A DNA stretch of 64,000 nucleotides from Jeotgalibacillus aurantiacus. GTDB taxonomy: Bacteria > Bacillota > Bacilli > Bacillales > Jeotgalibacillaceae. The notes under the pieces were generated by a model, which saw nothing but the letters and a program-made list of their open reading frames with translations, did no database searches and was not told where the DNA came from. Both the position numbers and the translations under genes were made by a program. Location of the stretch: the NCBI RefSeq assembly GCF_020595125.1, contig NZ_JACNMS010000002.1, positions 434,001 through 498,000 of the forward strand, in the 5' to 3' direction. This document shows, one piece after another, positions 1 to 8,133 of the stretch (positions are counted from its first letter, which is position 1; every line of letters begins with the position of its first letter).

Positions 1-27
1 AGTGAGCTTTATGCGGAGGGGCAGCAA

Positions 28-825
28 TTAAACTTCGAAGGGATGGTCCTCATTAATTAAAATCCGGTCAATTGATTTGGCCATACCGGATTTACGATCC
101 AGTTCGATCACACAGGCACTCAAGATTTTACGTCCATCCTTTGGTACTTCAAATCTCGCAGGTAAAGCCGTGGTAAAACGTTTCAGGACTGCTTCTTTTT
201 CCATCCCCAAAATCGCATCGTAAGGACCCGTCATCCCAACATCCGATAAATAAGCCGTACCCTTTGGAAGGATTCTGTTATCTGAAGTTTGTACGTGTGT
301 ATGAGTACCGACAACCGCGGATGCCTTGCCATCAAGATACCAACCTGCCGCCTGTTTCTCACTCGTTGCTTCAGCATGAAAATCCACAAAGACAAATGGC
401 GTCTGTCGTCTCGCTTCATCTATTGTCTGCTTTAAAAGCGGAAAAGGATCATCCACAGGGTTCATAAACGTTCTTCCCAGTGCATTAACCACTGCTACTT
501 CCGCGCTTCCAGCCTGTATAAAGCGGATCCCTTTACCGGGAGTCGCTTTCGGATAGTTAATCGGTCTTACAAGCTGATTTGCCTGGTCAATAAAATTAAA
601 CAGATCCCGATTGTCCCACGTATGGTTTCCCATCGTGATAACATCCGCACCCGCAGATAACAGCTGATCATAGATTTTCTTTGTAATTCCTCTGCCGGAG
701 GCTGCATTTTCACCATTGACAATTACAAGGTCCGGCTGGTGTTTTTGCTTCAGCTGCGGCAGAAACTCATCGATCATTTCTCTGCCTGGTGAACCTACAA
801 CGTCTCCAATAAATAATATCCTCAT
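28..825 (-). CDS. ymdB: YmdB family metallophosphoesterase
   Basis: This 265-residue protein belongs to the YmdB calcineurin-like phosphodiesterase family; B. subtilis YmdB hydrolyses cyclic nucleotides in vitro and influences biofilm and motility decisions. Visible metal-binding blocks are GDVVGSPGR near residue 7, NGENAASGRG near residue 37, GNHTWDN near residue 67 and THTHVQTSDNR near residue 175. A MRILFIGDVVG start is typical of the family. Two ATGs stand in tandem; the second is preferred because its spacing from the GAGGG ribosome site is better. It lies downstream of rny, as in B. subtilis, but behind a strong terminator, so it may be read by leak-through. Confidence 0.93.
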   Translation of the reverse strand: MRILFIGDVVGSPGREMIDEFLPQLKQKHQPDLVIVNGENAASGRGITKKIYDQLLSAGADVITMGNHTWDNRDLFNFIDQANQLVRPINYPKATPGKGIRFIQAGSAEVAVVNALGRTFMNPVDDPFPLLKQTIDEARRQTPFVFVDFHAEATSEKQAAGWYLDGKASAVVGTHTHVQTSDNRILPKGTAYLSDVGMTGPYDAILGMEKEAVLKRFTTALPARFEVPKDGRKILSACVIELDRKSGMAKSIDRILINEDHPFEV

Positions 826-934
826 CATTACCCTCTTTTCATGATCTCAGAGGCTTTATCTGCCCATTATCAGATAAACTTTAGCATGAACGCCTGATGC
901 GTTCAAGCTGACGCAGTTATTTTTCCAGCAAATC

Positions 935-974
935 ATAAAAAACCAGCCTGACAGCAATGTCAGGCTGGTTTTTG
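935..974 (-). terminator. Rho-independent terminator after rny
   Basis: A 13 bp perfect stem (AACCAGCCTGACA with its complement, 941-953 and 958-970) with a 4-base loop ends in T-runs on both strands. It sits immediately after the rny stop codon and separates rny from ymdB. Confidence 0.9.
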
Positions 975-2534
975 TTATTTTGCGTATTCTACCGCTCTCG
1001 TTTCACGGATGACCGTGACTTTAATATGACCCGGATAATTTAATTCTTCCTCGATCTGCTTGCGGATATCTCTCGCAAGACGATGAGCTGTCATATCATC
1101 AATCTGTTCCGGTCGAACCATAATTCTGATTTCCCGGCCGGCCTGGATCGCAAATGATTTTTCAACACCATCATATGATTCAGAAATCTCTTCGAGTCTT
1201 TCAAGTCGGCGAATGTAGTTCTCAAGCGTCTCACTTCGGGCACCTGGACGTGCTGCAGATAATGCATCAGCTGCTGCGACAAGTACCGCGATAATAGACG
1301 TTGCCTCATAGTCGCCGTGGTGAGAGGCAATACTGTTAATGACTACCGGATGCTCTTTGTACTTCGTGGCAAGTTCGACACCAATTTCTACGTGACTTCC
1401 TTCCACTTCGTGGTCAATCGCTTTTCCGATATCATGCAGGAGTCCTGCACGTCTTGCCAGCGCCTCGTCTTCACCAAGCTCAGCTGCAAGAAGGCCTGAC
1501 AGGTAAGCTACTTCTGTTGAATGTTTCAGTACATTCTGTCCATAGCTTGTACGGTACTTCAGGCGGCCAAGAATTTTGATGAGATCAGGGTGTAACCCGT
1601 GCGCACCAACGTCAAACGTTGTCTGTTCACCGATCTCCCGGATGTGCTCATCAACTTCACGGCGTGCCTTGTCTACCATTTCTTCGATTCTTGCAGGGTG
1701 GATTCTTCCGTCCTGCACAAGTTTTTCAAGCGCAATTCTTGCTGTTTCACGTCTGATTGGATCGAATCCGGAAAGGATAACAGCTTCCGGCGTATCATCG
1801 ATAATTAAATCAATTCCAGTCAGGGTTTCTAGCGTTCTGATATTTCTTCCTTCCCGACCTATGATGCGACCTTTCATCTCATCATTAGGCAGGTTTACGA
1901 CAGAAACAGTTGTTTCGGCAACATGGTCAGCTGCACAACGCTGGATAGCGAGTGAAAGCAGTTCCCGTGCTTTCTTTTCAGACTCTTCCTTTGCACGGTG
2001 TTCCTGCTCTTTAACCATGATTGCAATGTCCTGTGAAAGTTCTTTTTCCACCTGATCAAGAATAATTGCTTTTGCTTCTTCCCGGGTTAATCCGGATACC
2101 CGCTCAAGCTCGAGATCCTGTTGACGAACCATCTCCTCCACTTTGCTTTCCATCTCTTCAATATGTTGTTGTCGTTCATGTAAAGACTGCTCTTTACGCT
2201 CCTGCATTGATTCACGTTTGTTTAGAGAGTCGTCTTTACGGTCAAGATTTTCTTCCCGCTGTAACAGGCGGTTTTCCTGTTTTTGAAGCTCATTTCTTCG
2301 TTCACGAAGTTCCGCTTCCATTTCTGATCGAAGCTTATGATTTTCATCCTTCGCTTCCAGCAGTGCTTCTTTCTTTAGTGCCTCTGCTTCCCTTTTTCCA
2401 TTTTCAAGAATTTGTTCCACAGTGCCTTTTGCACCGCCAACTTTAGCATCCATCATGAATTTGTGAATCAAATACCCAACAATCACACCGACGATAATGC
2501 CAGCCAAAATGAAGGTGATTTCGATTGGTTCCAT
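975..2534 (-). CDS. rny: Ribonuclease Y
   Basis: RNase Y is the membrane-anchored endoribonuclease that starts mRNA decay in many Firmicutes. The 519-residue product has an N-terminal membrane helix (about residues 5-25). A long Glu/Lys/Arg-rich coiled coil follows to about residue 200, then a KH domain containing [10 protein letters not shown], then an HD domain with [10 protein letters not shown]. The ATG at 2534 is chosen over an upstream in-frame GTG because AGGAGG stands 8 bases before it. A consensus SigA promoter lies about 120 bases upstream, giving a leader of roughly 110 bases. A terminator follows directly, so rny is probably mainly monocistronic. Confidence 0.97.
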   Translation of the reverse strand: MEPIEITFILAGIIVGVIVGYLIHKFMMDAKVGGAKGTVEQILENGKREAEALKKEALLEAKDENHKLRSEMEAELRERRNELQKQENRLLQREENLDRKDDSLNKRESMQERKEQSLHERQQHIEEMESKVEEMVRQQDLELERVSGLTREEAKAIILDQVEKELSQDIAIMVKEQEHRAKEESEKKARELLSLAIQRCAADHVAETTVSVVNLPNDEMKGRIIGREGRNIRTLETLTGIDLIIDDTPEAVILSGFDPIRRETARIALEKLVQDGRIHPARIEEMVDKARREVDEHIREIGEQTTFDVGAHGLHPDLIKILGRLKYRTSYGQNVLKHSTEVAYLSGLLAAELGEDEALARRAGLLHDIGKAIDHEVEGSHVEIGVELATKYKEHPVVINSIASHHGDYEATSIIAVLVAAADALSAARPGARSETLENYIRRLERLEEISESYDGVEKSFAIQAGREIRIMVRPEQIDDMTAHRLARDIRKQIEEELNYPGHIKVTVIRETRAVEYAK

Positions 2535-2658
2535 CGTATTCACCTCCTCTTGCTATTAAAATGTTTCAATCTTGCCTTTTTGGGCTAATAATAAAATTTC
2601 GTATCAGTCCGGGGCAATTTACTTATCAATTAAAAAAATTGAAAAATATACAATGTTA

Positions 2659-2687
2659 ATTTTAAGTCTGTGAAAATACATTGTCAA
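2659..2687 (-). promoter_or_regulatory. SigA-type promoter of rny
   Basis: The minus strand reads TTGACA (2687-2682), a 17-base spacer, and TAAAAT (2664-2659). This is a near-consensus vegetative promoter. It implies a long, AT-rich 5' leader of about 110 bases before rny, in which no further gene is visible. Confidence 0.8.
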
Positions 2688-2726
2688 GTAGGCTGGCAGA
2701 AACTTCCCTTCTATAATTATGTATAT

Positions 2727-2763
2727 ACCAAAAAAGCAAAGAGCTTTTCTTTGCTTTTCTGGT
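2727..2763 (-). terminator. Rho-independent terminator after recA
   Basis: The stem AAAAGCAAAG (2732-2741) pairs with CTTTGCTTTT (2749-2758), extended by ACCA/TGGT, and is followed by T-rich sequence on the minus strand directly after the recA stop. Confidence 0.82.
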
Positions 2764-2775
2764 TATTTTCACCTA

Positions 2776-3819
2776 TTAATCCTCAAGCAGGCTCAGGTTA
2801 TCCTCTTCTGTTTCAGGTGGTGCTGTTTTTACTTCATCCATGCCGTGGTGCTCACGGATCTTCAGCATGATTTCCTGGCGAAGCTCAGGATTTTCCTTCA
2901 GGAACTGCTTTGAATTCTCACGGCCCTGACCAAGACGGTCTCCATTGTAGGAATACCATGACCCACTCTTTTGGATGATATCCGCGTCGGCACCAAGGTC
3001 AATGATTTCACCCTCTTTTGAAATTCCTTCACCGTACATAATATCCACTTCGGCTGTTCGGAAAGGAGGTGCTACCTTATTTTTCACGACTTTAATCCGT
3101 GTTTTATTCCCTACCATATCGTTACCCTGCTTCAACGTTTCTGCACGGCGCACATCCAGTCTTACAGATGAATAGAATTTAAGGGCACGGCCACCAGGAG
3201 TCGTTTCAGGGCTCCCGAACATAACACCAACCTTTTCACGAATCTGATTAATGAAAATAGCAATTGTATTTGACTTGCTGATGGCACCTGACAGCTTTCT
3301 GAGCGCCTGAGACATAAGTCGGGCCTGAAGACCGACATGGGAGTCTCCCATTTCCCCCTCGATTTCCGCTTTAGGAACAAGTGCTGCAACTGAGTCAATA
3401 ATAATAATTTCAACTGCTCCGCTTCGAACAAGTGCTTCAGCAATTTCAAGTGCCTGTTCACCTGTATCCGGCTGTGACAGAAGCAGCTCATCTATGTTAA
3501 CGCCGAGCTTTGAAGCGTAGACAGGGTCCAGCGCATGTTCAGCATCAATGAATGCTGCCTGTCCGCCATTTGCCTGTACTTCAGCAATCGCATGAAGGGC
3601 AACCGTGGTTTTACCTGAGCTTTCAGGGCCGTATATTTCAATCACGCGGCCACGTGGATATCCGCCAACTCCAAGCGCTGCATCAAGGGCGATTGAGCCG
3701 CTGGAAACCGTGGAAATTTTGCGGTCTGTCTGTTCCCCTAGCTTCATAATGGAACCTTTACCGAATTGCTTTTCTATTTGTTTAAGAGCCATATCAAGTG
3801 CTGCCTGACGATCACTCAC
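2776..3819 (-). CDS. recA: Recombinase RecA
   Basis: RecA forms ATP-dependent filaments on single-stranded DNA, drives strand exchange and triggers LexA self-cleavage. The 347-residue length fits the family. Walker A GPESSGKT is at residues 64-71, the Walker B stretch [10 protein letters not shown] follows, and an acidic C-terminal tail ([14 protein letters not shown]) is present. The start is GTG, with AAAGGAGG seven bases upstream. An out-of-frame ATG directly followed by TGA overlaps this GTG. Upstream lie a SigA promoter and a LexA-box-like sequence, consistent with SOS control. It is flanked by terminators, so it is likely monocistronic. Confidence 0.98.
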   Translation of the reverse strand: MSDRQAALDMALKQIEKQFGKGSIMKLGEQTDRKISTVSSGSIALDAALGVGGYPRGRVIEIYGPESSGKTTVALHAIAEVQANGGQAAFIDAEHALDPVYASKLGVNIDELLLSQPDTGEQALEIAEALVRSGAVEIIIIDSVAALVPKAEIEGEMGDSHVGLQARLMSQALRKLSGAISKSNTIAIFINQIREKVGVMFGSPETTPGGRALKFYSSVRLDVRRAETLKQGNDMVGNKTRIKVVKNKVAPPFRTAEVDIMYGEGISKEGEIIDLGADADIIQKSGSWYSYNGDRLGQGRENSKQFLKENPELRQEIMLKIREHHGMDEVKTAPPETEEDNLSLLED

Positions 3820-3841
3820 ATTAATTCCTCCTTTAATATAA

Positions 3842-3857
3842 ACACCGTAACCGGTGT
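3842..3857 (-). other. Stem-loop in the recA 5' leader
   Basis: ACACCG and CGGTGT form a 6 bp stem around a GTTA loop. It lies shortly after the predicted transcription start and just before the ribosome site. 5'-proximal stems are known to stabilise some Bacillus mRNAs; that role here is inference. Confidence 0.45.
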
Positions 3858-3873
3858 CTCATAACCTAACTAT

Positions 3874-3902
3874 ACTATACTCTTTATTTGGAAGAATAAC
3901 AA
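3874..3902 (-). promoter_or_regulatory. SigA-type promoter of recA
   Basis: The minus strand reads TTGTTA (3902-3897), a 17-base spacer and TATAGT (3879-3874), roughly 55 bases ahead of the recA GTG. Confidence 0.75.
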
Positions 3903-3910
3903 GCAAAAAG

Positions 3911-3924
3911 CGAACATTTATTCG
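3911..3924 (-). promoter_or_regulatory. LexA (SOS) box upstream of recA
   Basis: The minus strand reads CGAATAAATGTTCG. It differs from the Gram-positive SOS consensus CGAACRNRYGTTYG at only one position. It sits 8 bases upstream of the recA -35 element, where a repressor could block RNA polymerase. Confidence 0.75.
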
Positions 3925-3985
3925 CTTTTTTTATTTACATCATTTTCAATTTGAATCGGCGTTTTATAAACTTTATAAAAAGAAA

Positions 3986-4026
3986 TACCGTATGAACAGC
4001 AATAAATGATCGATGTTCATACGGTA
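3986..4026 (-). terminator. Rho-independent terminator after cinA
   Basis: A 13 bp perfect stem (3986-3998 with 4014-4026) is followed on the minus strand by ATTTCTTTTTAT. It isolates recA from cinA transcription. Confidence 0.82.
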
Positions 4027-4031
4027 ATTAT

Positions 4032-5270
4032 TTATCTATTGATAAAACGGATCAGTTCAAATAATCCATGCTTAACAGCTCTAATTCTTTTAAAATTCCG
4101 CTCGCCCTGAAGATGCAGCTGCTTTGAGTTCAGTCTGCCGTCACGGCTGGCTAAACTGATCCACACTGTCCCTTCCTCTTTCCCTTCAAAAGGTCCGGGT
4201 CCTGCAACACCGGTAAAACCGATTCCAATATCTGCATCAAAAAGACTCATAACATGAACTGCCATTTCCTCTGCACATTGCTGACTGACGGTACCATGAG
4301 ATGATATAGTCTCCGCTGATACTTTCAGAACAGACTGTTTGGCGTCAGGGCTATAGACAACAGCCGATCCTTTTAATGAGCTGCTGATCCCTGCAACAGT
4401 CGCTAACTCAGAGGCAAACAAACCAGCAGTCAGACTTTCTGCCGAAGCGATTGACAAATTTTTATGTTTTAACAGTGCCGCCACTTTGCTTTTCAGCGAC
4501 TCATCGTCATAACCATAAATATGTTTGCCGCAAGGTCTGTTGCGTATGATCTCTTCAAGCTGGTTTACAAGTGCTTCAGCTTTTTCCCTGGTCTCTTCAG
4601 CAGCCGTCAGACGTAGTGTGACCTCCCCGTCTGAAGCAAGTGGTGCTACGGTTGGGTTTGTCCCACTCATCAGATCCTCAACCATGGTCTCAAGCTCTGC
4701 TTCTCCTATACCAAAAAATCTTAAAACCCTTGAATAAATCGTTTGACTGTTTGATCTCTTTCGCAGCAAATAAGGAAGTAACTGATCAGTCAGCATTGGC
4801 TTCATTTCTCTCGGCGGCCCCGGAAGAAGGACCATCGTTGACTGTCCTTCGTCAATGACCATGCCGGGAGCCATGCCATGATGATTAAATAGAACCGCGC
4901 TTCCTTCTATCACAAGGGCTTGCTTACGATTATTGTCAGTCATTTCTCTCCCGGCTGATTTAAAATACTGTTCAATATAGTCAAGAGAAGACTGATCATA
5001 GACAAGCTTCCTATTAAGAATGGATGCAACTGTTTCCTTAGTTAAATCATCCTTTGTGGGACCAAGGCCTCCAGTAATAATGATCAGTTCAGAACGGCTT
5101 ATAGCAGTGTTCAGCTCACTTGTCAGCCGATCAGCGTTATCCCCGATCACACTATGGCGGAAAACACCAATCCCAGCCTCGGCAAACCTTGATGAGATAA
5201 ACTGTGCGTTTGTATTGGCAATCTGGCCAAGGAGTAATTCTGAGCCAACAGCAATAATTTCAGCGTTCAT
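4032..5270 (-). CDS. cinA: CinA competence/damage-inducible protein
   Basis: This 412-residue two-domain protein has an N-terminal MoCF-like domain (GLGPTKDDLTKET near residue 70). The C-terminal CinA domain carries SAESLTAGLFASELA near residue 275 and GFTGVAGPGP near residue 355. CinA proteins act in pyridine nucleotide salvage (ADP-ribose pyrophosphatase and NMN deamidase activities in characterised members). In naturally competent species they are co-transcribed with recA. Here cinA directly follows pgsA with 12 bases between, and a terminator separates it from recA. An ATG start is preceded by AAGGAG. Confidence 0.94.
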   Translation of the reverse strand: MNAEIIAVGSELLLGQIANTNAQFISSRFAEAGIGVFRHSVIGDNADRLTSELNTAISRSELIIITGGLGPTKDDLTKETVASILNRKLVYDQSSLDYIEQYFKSAGREMTDNNRKQALVIEGSAVLFNHHGMAPGMVIDEGQSTMVLLPGPPREMKPMLTDQLLPYLLRKRSNSQTIYSRVLRFFGIGEAELETMVEDLMSGTNPTVAPLASDGEVTLRLTAAEETREKAEALVNQLEEIIRNRPCGKHIYGYDDESLKSKVAALLKHKNLSIASAESLTAGLFASELATVAGISSSLKGSAVVYSPDAKQSVLKVSAETISSHGTVSQQCAEEMAVHVMSLFDADIGIGFTGVAGPGPFEGKEEGTVWISLASRDGRLNSKQLHLQGERNFKRIRAVKHGLFELIRFINR

Positions 5271-5282
5271 ATTAACAGCTCC

Positions 5283-5861
5283 TTATTTTGAATCCCTGAA
5301 TGCTCCCCAGTTCTTTACGAAATAATCGACACCTGACCATACTGTAAAAAATGCCGCAACATAGAGTGCGATAAGATCAAATGGAATAGAGAACATTTCA
5401 AAAAAGATGTTATGTAGCAGCAGTGCTGAAATCGCAACAATCTGCACCCACATTTTGATTTTACCAAGCATGGCAGCAGCATGAACCTCTCCTGAACCCG
5501 CTAGCACAAGTCTCAGTCCCGTAATTGCAAATTCTCTTGAGATAATGATGATTACCAGCCATGATGGCGCCATCTGAAGCTCCACAAGAATGATCAGCGC
5601 TGCTGATACAAGAAGTTTATCTGCTAAAGGATCCAGAAACTTACCGAGGTTAGTAACGAGGTTATATTTCCTTGCATAATATCCGTCTACCCAGTCAGTT
5701 GAAGCTGCAAAAATAAAAATCATGGCAGCAATAAAATGGTGAACCGGAATATCTGCACCAAGAATAGAAAGTTCTCCCCAACCAAAATCGATAAGCATAA
5801 AAATCATAAATAAAGGAATCAGAAAGATCCTGGAAATCGTAATTTTATTTGGTATGTTCAT
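5283..5861 (-). CDS. pgsA: CDP-diacylglycerol--glycerol-3-phosphate 3-phosphatidyltransferase
   Basis: PgsA makes phosphatidylglycerophosphate, the committed step to phosphatidylglycerol, in the membrane. The 192-residue protein has the CDP-alcohol phosphotransferase signature: DWVDGYYAR, then a glycine, then DPLAD with the expected D-x3-D ending. Several hydrophobic helices are visible. The MNIPNKITISR start at 5861 is chosen because AAGGAGAG stands just upstream; a longer in-frame reading to 5906 runs into the ymfM terminator. It is followed closely by cinA. Confidence 0.96.
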   Translation of the reverse strand: MNIPNKITISRIFLIPLFMIFMLIDFGWGELSILGADIPVHHFIAAMIFIFAASTDWVDGYYARKYNLVTNLGKFLDPLADKLLVSAALIILVELQMAPSWLVIIIISREFAITGLRLVLAGSGEVHAAAMLGKIKMWVQIVAISALLLHNIFFEMFSIPFDLIALYVAAFFTVWSGVDYFVKNWGAFRDSK

Positions 5862-5888
5862 AAAATCTCTCCTTAAACAATGTTTTAG

Positions 5889-5919
5889 CAAAAAAATAGT
5901 CATCATTCCTGATGACTAT
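5889..5919 (-). terminator. Terminator-like hairpin between ymfM and pgsA
   Basis: ATAGTCATCA (5896-5905) pairs perfectly with TGATGACTAT (5910-5919), followed on the minus strand by seven T residues. It probably attenuates read-through from ymfM into pgsA. Confidence 0.8.
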
Positions 5920-5924
5920 CTTTT

Positions 5925-6806
5925 TTAGGACGCTGATTCGATTTCAAAAATCATGTTCTGAGTCACGGTGGAACCTCCGAATTCTACCTGTTCGCCATTT
6001 AACTGAACGGATGTAACAGAAGAATCTCCAACACGGACTCTGATCCAATCAAGACCGGATGCATCAAAATTCAAATCATTGCCGCTTTGAACGGCATTAT
6101 CATACAAAATATTTCCTTCACGGTCCCGGATTGTAATCCAGGAGTTATCAGAGGCGATCTGAAGCGTCAGCTCTTCCTGGCTGTTTGTTACCGTGAAGTT
6201 ATTATCTTCTCCCTGAACCCCTATGCTCTCAATTGAAAGTTCCTCAGCAGGAGGCTCTTGTTCAACGGGTTCTTCATCTGCTGGTTCTTCATCCGTACCT
6301 GCTGGTTCTTCCGGCGTTTCCTCAGCAGGTTCTTCAGTGCCCTCAGGCTGATCGATATTTACTGACTGCTCTGTTTCGGTATCAGGATTTGTATCTGCCT
6401 GGTTGCCTGGATCAGAAAGCTGCTGCACTACGATCCAGATTACAAAAGCAATCCCAATTAACACACCTATCCCAAGAACGGTTGGAAGTATGTTCATTAC
6501 AGGGGTAGCTCTTCTGGATGAACCTTTCGATTTCACACGGGATAAATTCACCGGGATTGATTCATCGTTATTTTTCGGTATATCCGAGGAATACGTCTCG
6601 AACAGCTCCTCAGGATTTAATTGAACCGCCTCAGCGTACTGTTTTATAAATGCCCGGATATAAAAGGAGCCCGGCATAGCGGAGTAATCGCCTTCTTCAA
6701 TTCCCTGAAGATATCTTTTTTGAATTTTTGTTACTTTTTGAAGCTCTTCTAAAGAATACCCTTTCGCTTCTCTGGCTTCTTTTAGACGATTTCCTAGTTC
6801 AGTCAA
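5925..6806 (-). CDS. ymfM: RodZ-like helix-turn-helix membrane protein YmfM
   Basis: The 293-residue protein has a Cro/XRE-type HTH domain at residues 1-75 (LGNRLKEAREAKGYSLEELQ). A single hydrophobic membrane segment lies near residues 105-130. A Glu/Pro-rich linker of about 55 residues follows, then a C-terminal beta-rich domain of the DUF4115/RodZ type. RodZ proteins link MreB to the wall elongation machinery; that role here is by family. The start is TTG after a GGTGTGGGA ribosome site. It sits between ymfK and pgsA, as in B. subtilis. Confidence 0.88.
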   Translation of the reverse strand: MTELGNRLKEAREAKGYSLEELQKVTKIQKRYLQGIEEGDYSAMPGSFYIRAFIKQYAEAVQLNPEELFETYSSDIPKNNDESIPVNLSRVKSKGSSRRATPVMNILPTVLGIGVLIGIAFVIWIVVQQLSDPGNQADTNPDTETEQSVNIDQPEGTEEPAEETPEEPAGTDEEPADEEPVEQEPPAEELSIESIGVQGEDNNFTVTNSQEELTLQIASDNSWITIRDREGNILYDNAVQSGNDLNFDASGLDWIRVRVGDSSVTSVQLNGEQVEFGGSTVTQNMIFEIESAS

Positions 6807-6827
6807 TTTCCCACACCTGCCAATATT

Positions 6828-7619
6828 TTAAAAGTCAAATTCTCCAAAATCAGATCCGCTGAACATATTGTTTTTTGGTACCATTTCGTATGTAATCTCT
6901 TCGTCATGATCGTGTCTCAGCTCAATAATATAATCAAAATCTTCTATTGAATACTCCGTATTTTCAACAAACACATCCGGGTGTTCAATCACCTTTATGG
7001 AAGGCATTCTCATAACCTCCCTGACAAGCTGCCAGTGCTTTTCACTCGCTCTTCTCGTGGAGACAACACCATCTAAAATAAAGAGATTATTCTCATTATA
7101 TTCATCTTCAATGAGCTTATCCCTGATGGTCTGCTTTAACAATGTCGATGATAAAAAGAGCCACTTTTTATTTGCACATACACTTGCAGCCACGATTGAT
7201 TCGGTTTTCCCCACTCTCGGCATCCCTCTGATTCCAATCAGCTTATGACCGTCCTGTTTGTAAAGCTCCGCCATAAAGTCCACCAGCAGCCCGAGCTCAT
7301 CCCGTATAAAACGAAACGTTTTCCGGTCATCCGCGTCTCTTTGAATATAACGTCCGTGACGCACAGCCATCCGGTCACGCAGTTTAGGTTCTCTCAGCTT
7401 CGTCATCTGAATGGTATCCATTGTCTGAAGAATGGTTTCAAGCCGAAGAATCTGTTCGTCACTTTTAGCTAAAAGCAACATTCCACGCCGGCCCTCATCT
7501 ACACCATTAATGGTTACAATATTAATTTCCAGCATGCCAAGTAAGGATGAAATGTCACCGAGCAGTCCAGGACGGTTTTTCTGAATTTCATATTCCAAAT
7601 ACCATTCTTTCCGCTCCAT
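6828..7619 (-). CDS. ymfK: YmfK, DUF3388 protein with ACT-like and P-loop regions
   Basis: This 263-residue conserved Bacillales protein has no established function that I know of. Residues 5-75 look like an ACT-type ligand-binding domain (NRPGLLGDISSLLGMLEINI). The C-terminal part has a Walker A motif, GMPRVGKT, at residues 132-139. A possible Walker B, NLFILDGVV, lies about 55 residues later. Together these suggest a small-molecule-sensing nucleotide-binding protein; that is inference. ATG start with AAGGAG upstream. It follows ymfJ across a terminator. Confidence 0.85.
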   Translation of the reverse strand: MERKEWYLEYEIQKNRPGLLGDISSLLGMLEINIVTINGVDEGRRGMLLLAKSDEQILRLETILQTMDTIQMTKLREPKLRDRMAVRHGRYIQRDADDRKTFRFIRDELGLLVDFMAELYKQDGHKLIGIRGMPRVGKTESIVAASVCANKKWLFLSSTLLKQTIRDKLIEDEYNENNLFILDGVVSTRRASEKHWQLVREVMRMPSIKVIEHPDVFVENTEYSIEDFDYIIELRHDHDEEITYEMVPKNNMFSGSDFGEFDF

Positions 7620-7713
7620 GAAAACAGCTCCTTAATATGACGATTTTCGAGGAATTTCTATATTGATAATAATAAATCATTTCGTTGTAATAGAAAAGGA
7701 AAAGTCTGAAATC

Positions 7714-7745
7714 AAAATAAAAAAGGAGGATTTTCCTCCTTTTTT
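7714..7745 (-). terminator. Rho-independent terminator after ymfJ
   Basis: AAAAGGAGGA (7721-7730) pairs with TCCTCCTTTT (7734-7743) around a 3-base loop. On the minus strand it is followed by TTTTTTATTTT. It lies between ymfJ and ymfK. Confidence 0.82.
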
Positions 7746-7795
7746 CCTCTTTTGACAGTATCACTTGACGAAGCGCTAACACTGATATTCTGATT

Positions 7796-8053
7796 TTAGT
7801 GAGGGGATGATCCGCTGACGAGTTTAATCATCAGATTCGCAATGGTATGCTGTTCTTTTTTATCCGCAACCGACCATAGGTCAGCCAGTACACGTTCCTG
7901 CTCATTTTTCGGATCCACATTTTTTGCAAGATAATCCCCAATTTGAAAAGCGATCTCTGACATTTTGCTTTCTTCCATCCCATCCGTCTGAGCATGAACT
8001 ACTTTATCACCTAAAAAAGATTTCCACTGCTGCCAGTTTTCAAGAATCGACAT
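7796..8053 (-). CDS. ymfJ: YmfJ, DUF3243 small protein
   Basis: This 85-residue soluble protein is helix-rich and belongs to the DUF3243 family of short Bacillales proteins of unknown biochemical role. The GGGAGG ribosome site is 8 bases before the ATG. A sequence matching the SigG forespore promoter consensus, with exact spacing, lies about 50 bases upstream, and a terminator follows. It is therefore probably a stand-alone forespore gene, distinct from the vegetative ymfI and ymfK around it. Confidence 0.88.
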   Translation of the reverse strand: MSILENWQQWKSFLGDKVVHAQTDGMEESKMSEIAFQIGDYLAKNVDPKNEQERVLADLWSVADKKEQHTIANLMIKLVSGSSPH

Positions 8054-8102
8054 ATTTTTTGCCTCCCATACTTATTTTAAAGGAGCTTATTGCCCTTTTT
8101 CC

Positions 8103-8132
8103 TAGTATGAGCATGGATTGAAGAAAATATTC
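8103..8132 (-). promoter_or_regulatory. Candidate SigG promoter of ymfJ
   Basis: The minus strand reads GAATA (8132-8128), an 18-base spacer, and CATACTA (8109-8103). This equals the published SigG consensus GHATR-N18-CATNHTA at every fixed position. It starts at the very end of ymfI, about 50 bases before ymfJ. Confidence 0.65.
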
Positions 8133-8133
8133 T

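Noticed and set aside
1576-2055. Plus-strand open frame of 159 codons opposite rny
   Set aside because: It lies wholly antisense to the well-supported rny gene; Ser/Ile-rich composition is that of a shadow frame and there is no ribosome site.
3902-3935. Terminator reading of the AAGCGAA/TTCGCTT inverted repeat
   Set aside because: The symmetry is that of the LexA box, and a better terminator for cinA lies at 3986-4026.
7588-7782. Minus-strand 64-codon open frame across the ymfK start
   Set aside because: It overlaps the ymfJ terminator and the ymfK start in another frame; aromatic/Tyr-rich low-quality sequence without family resemblance.
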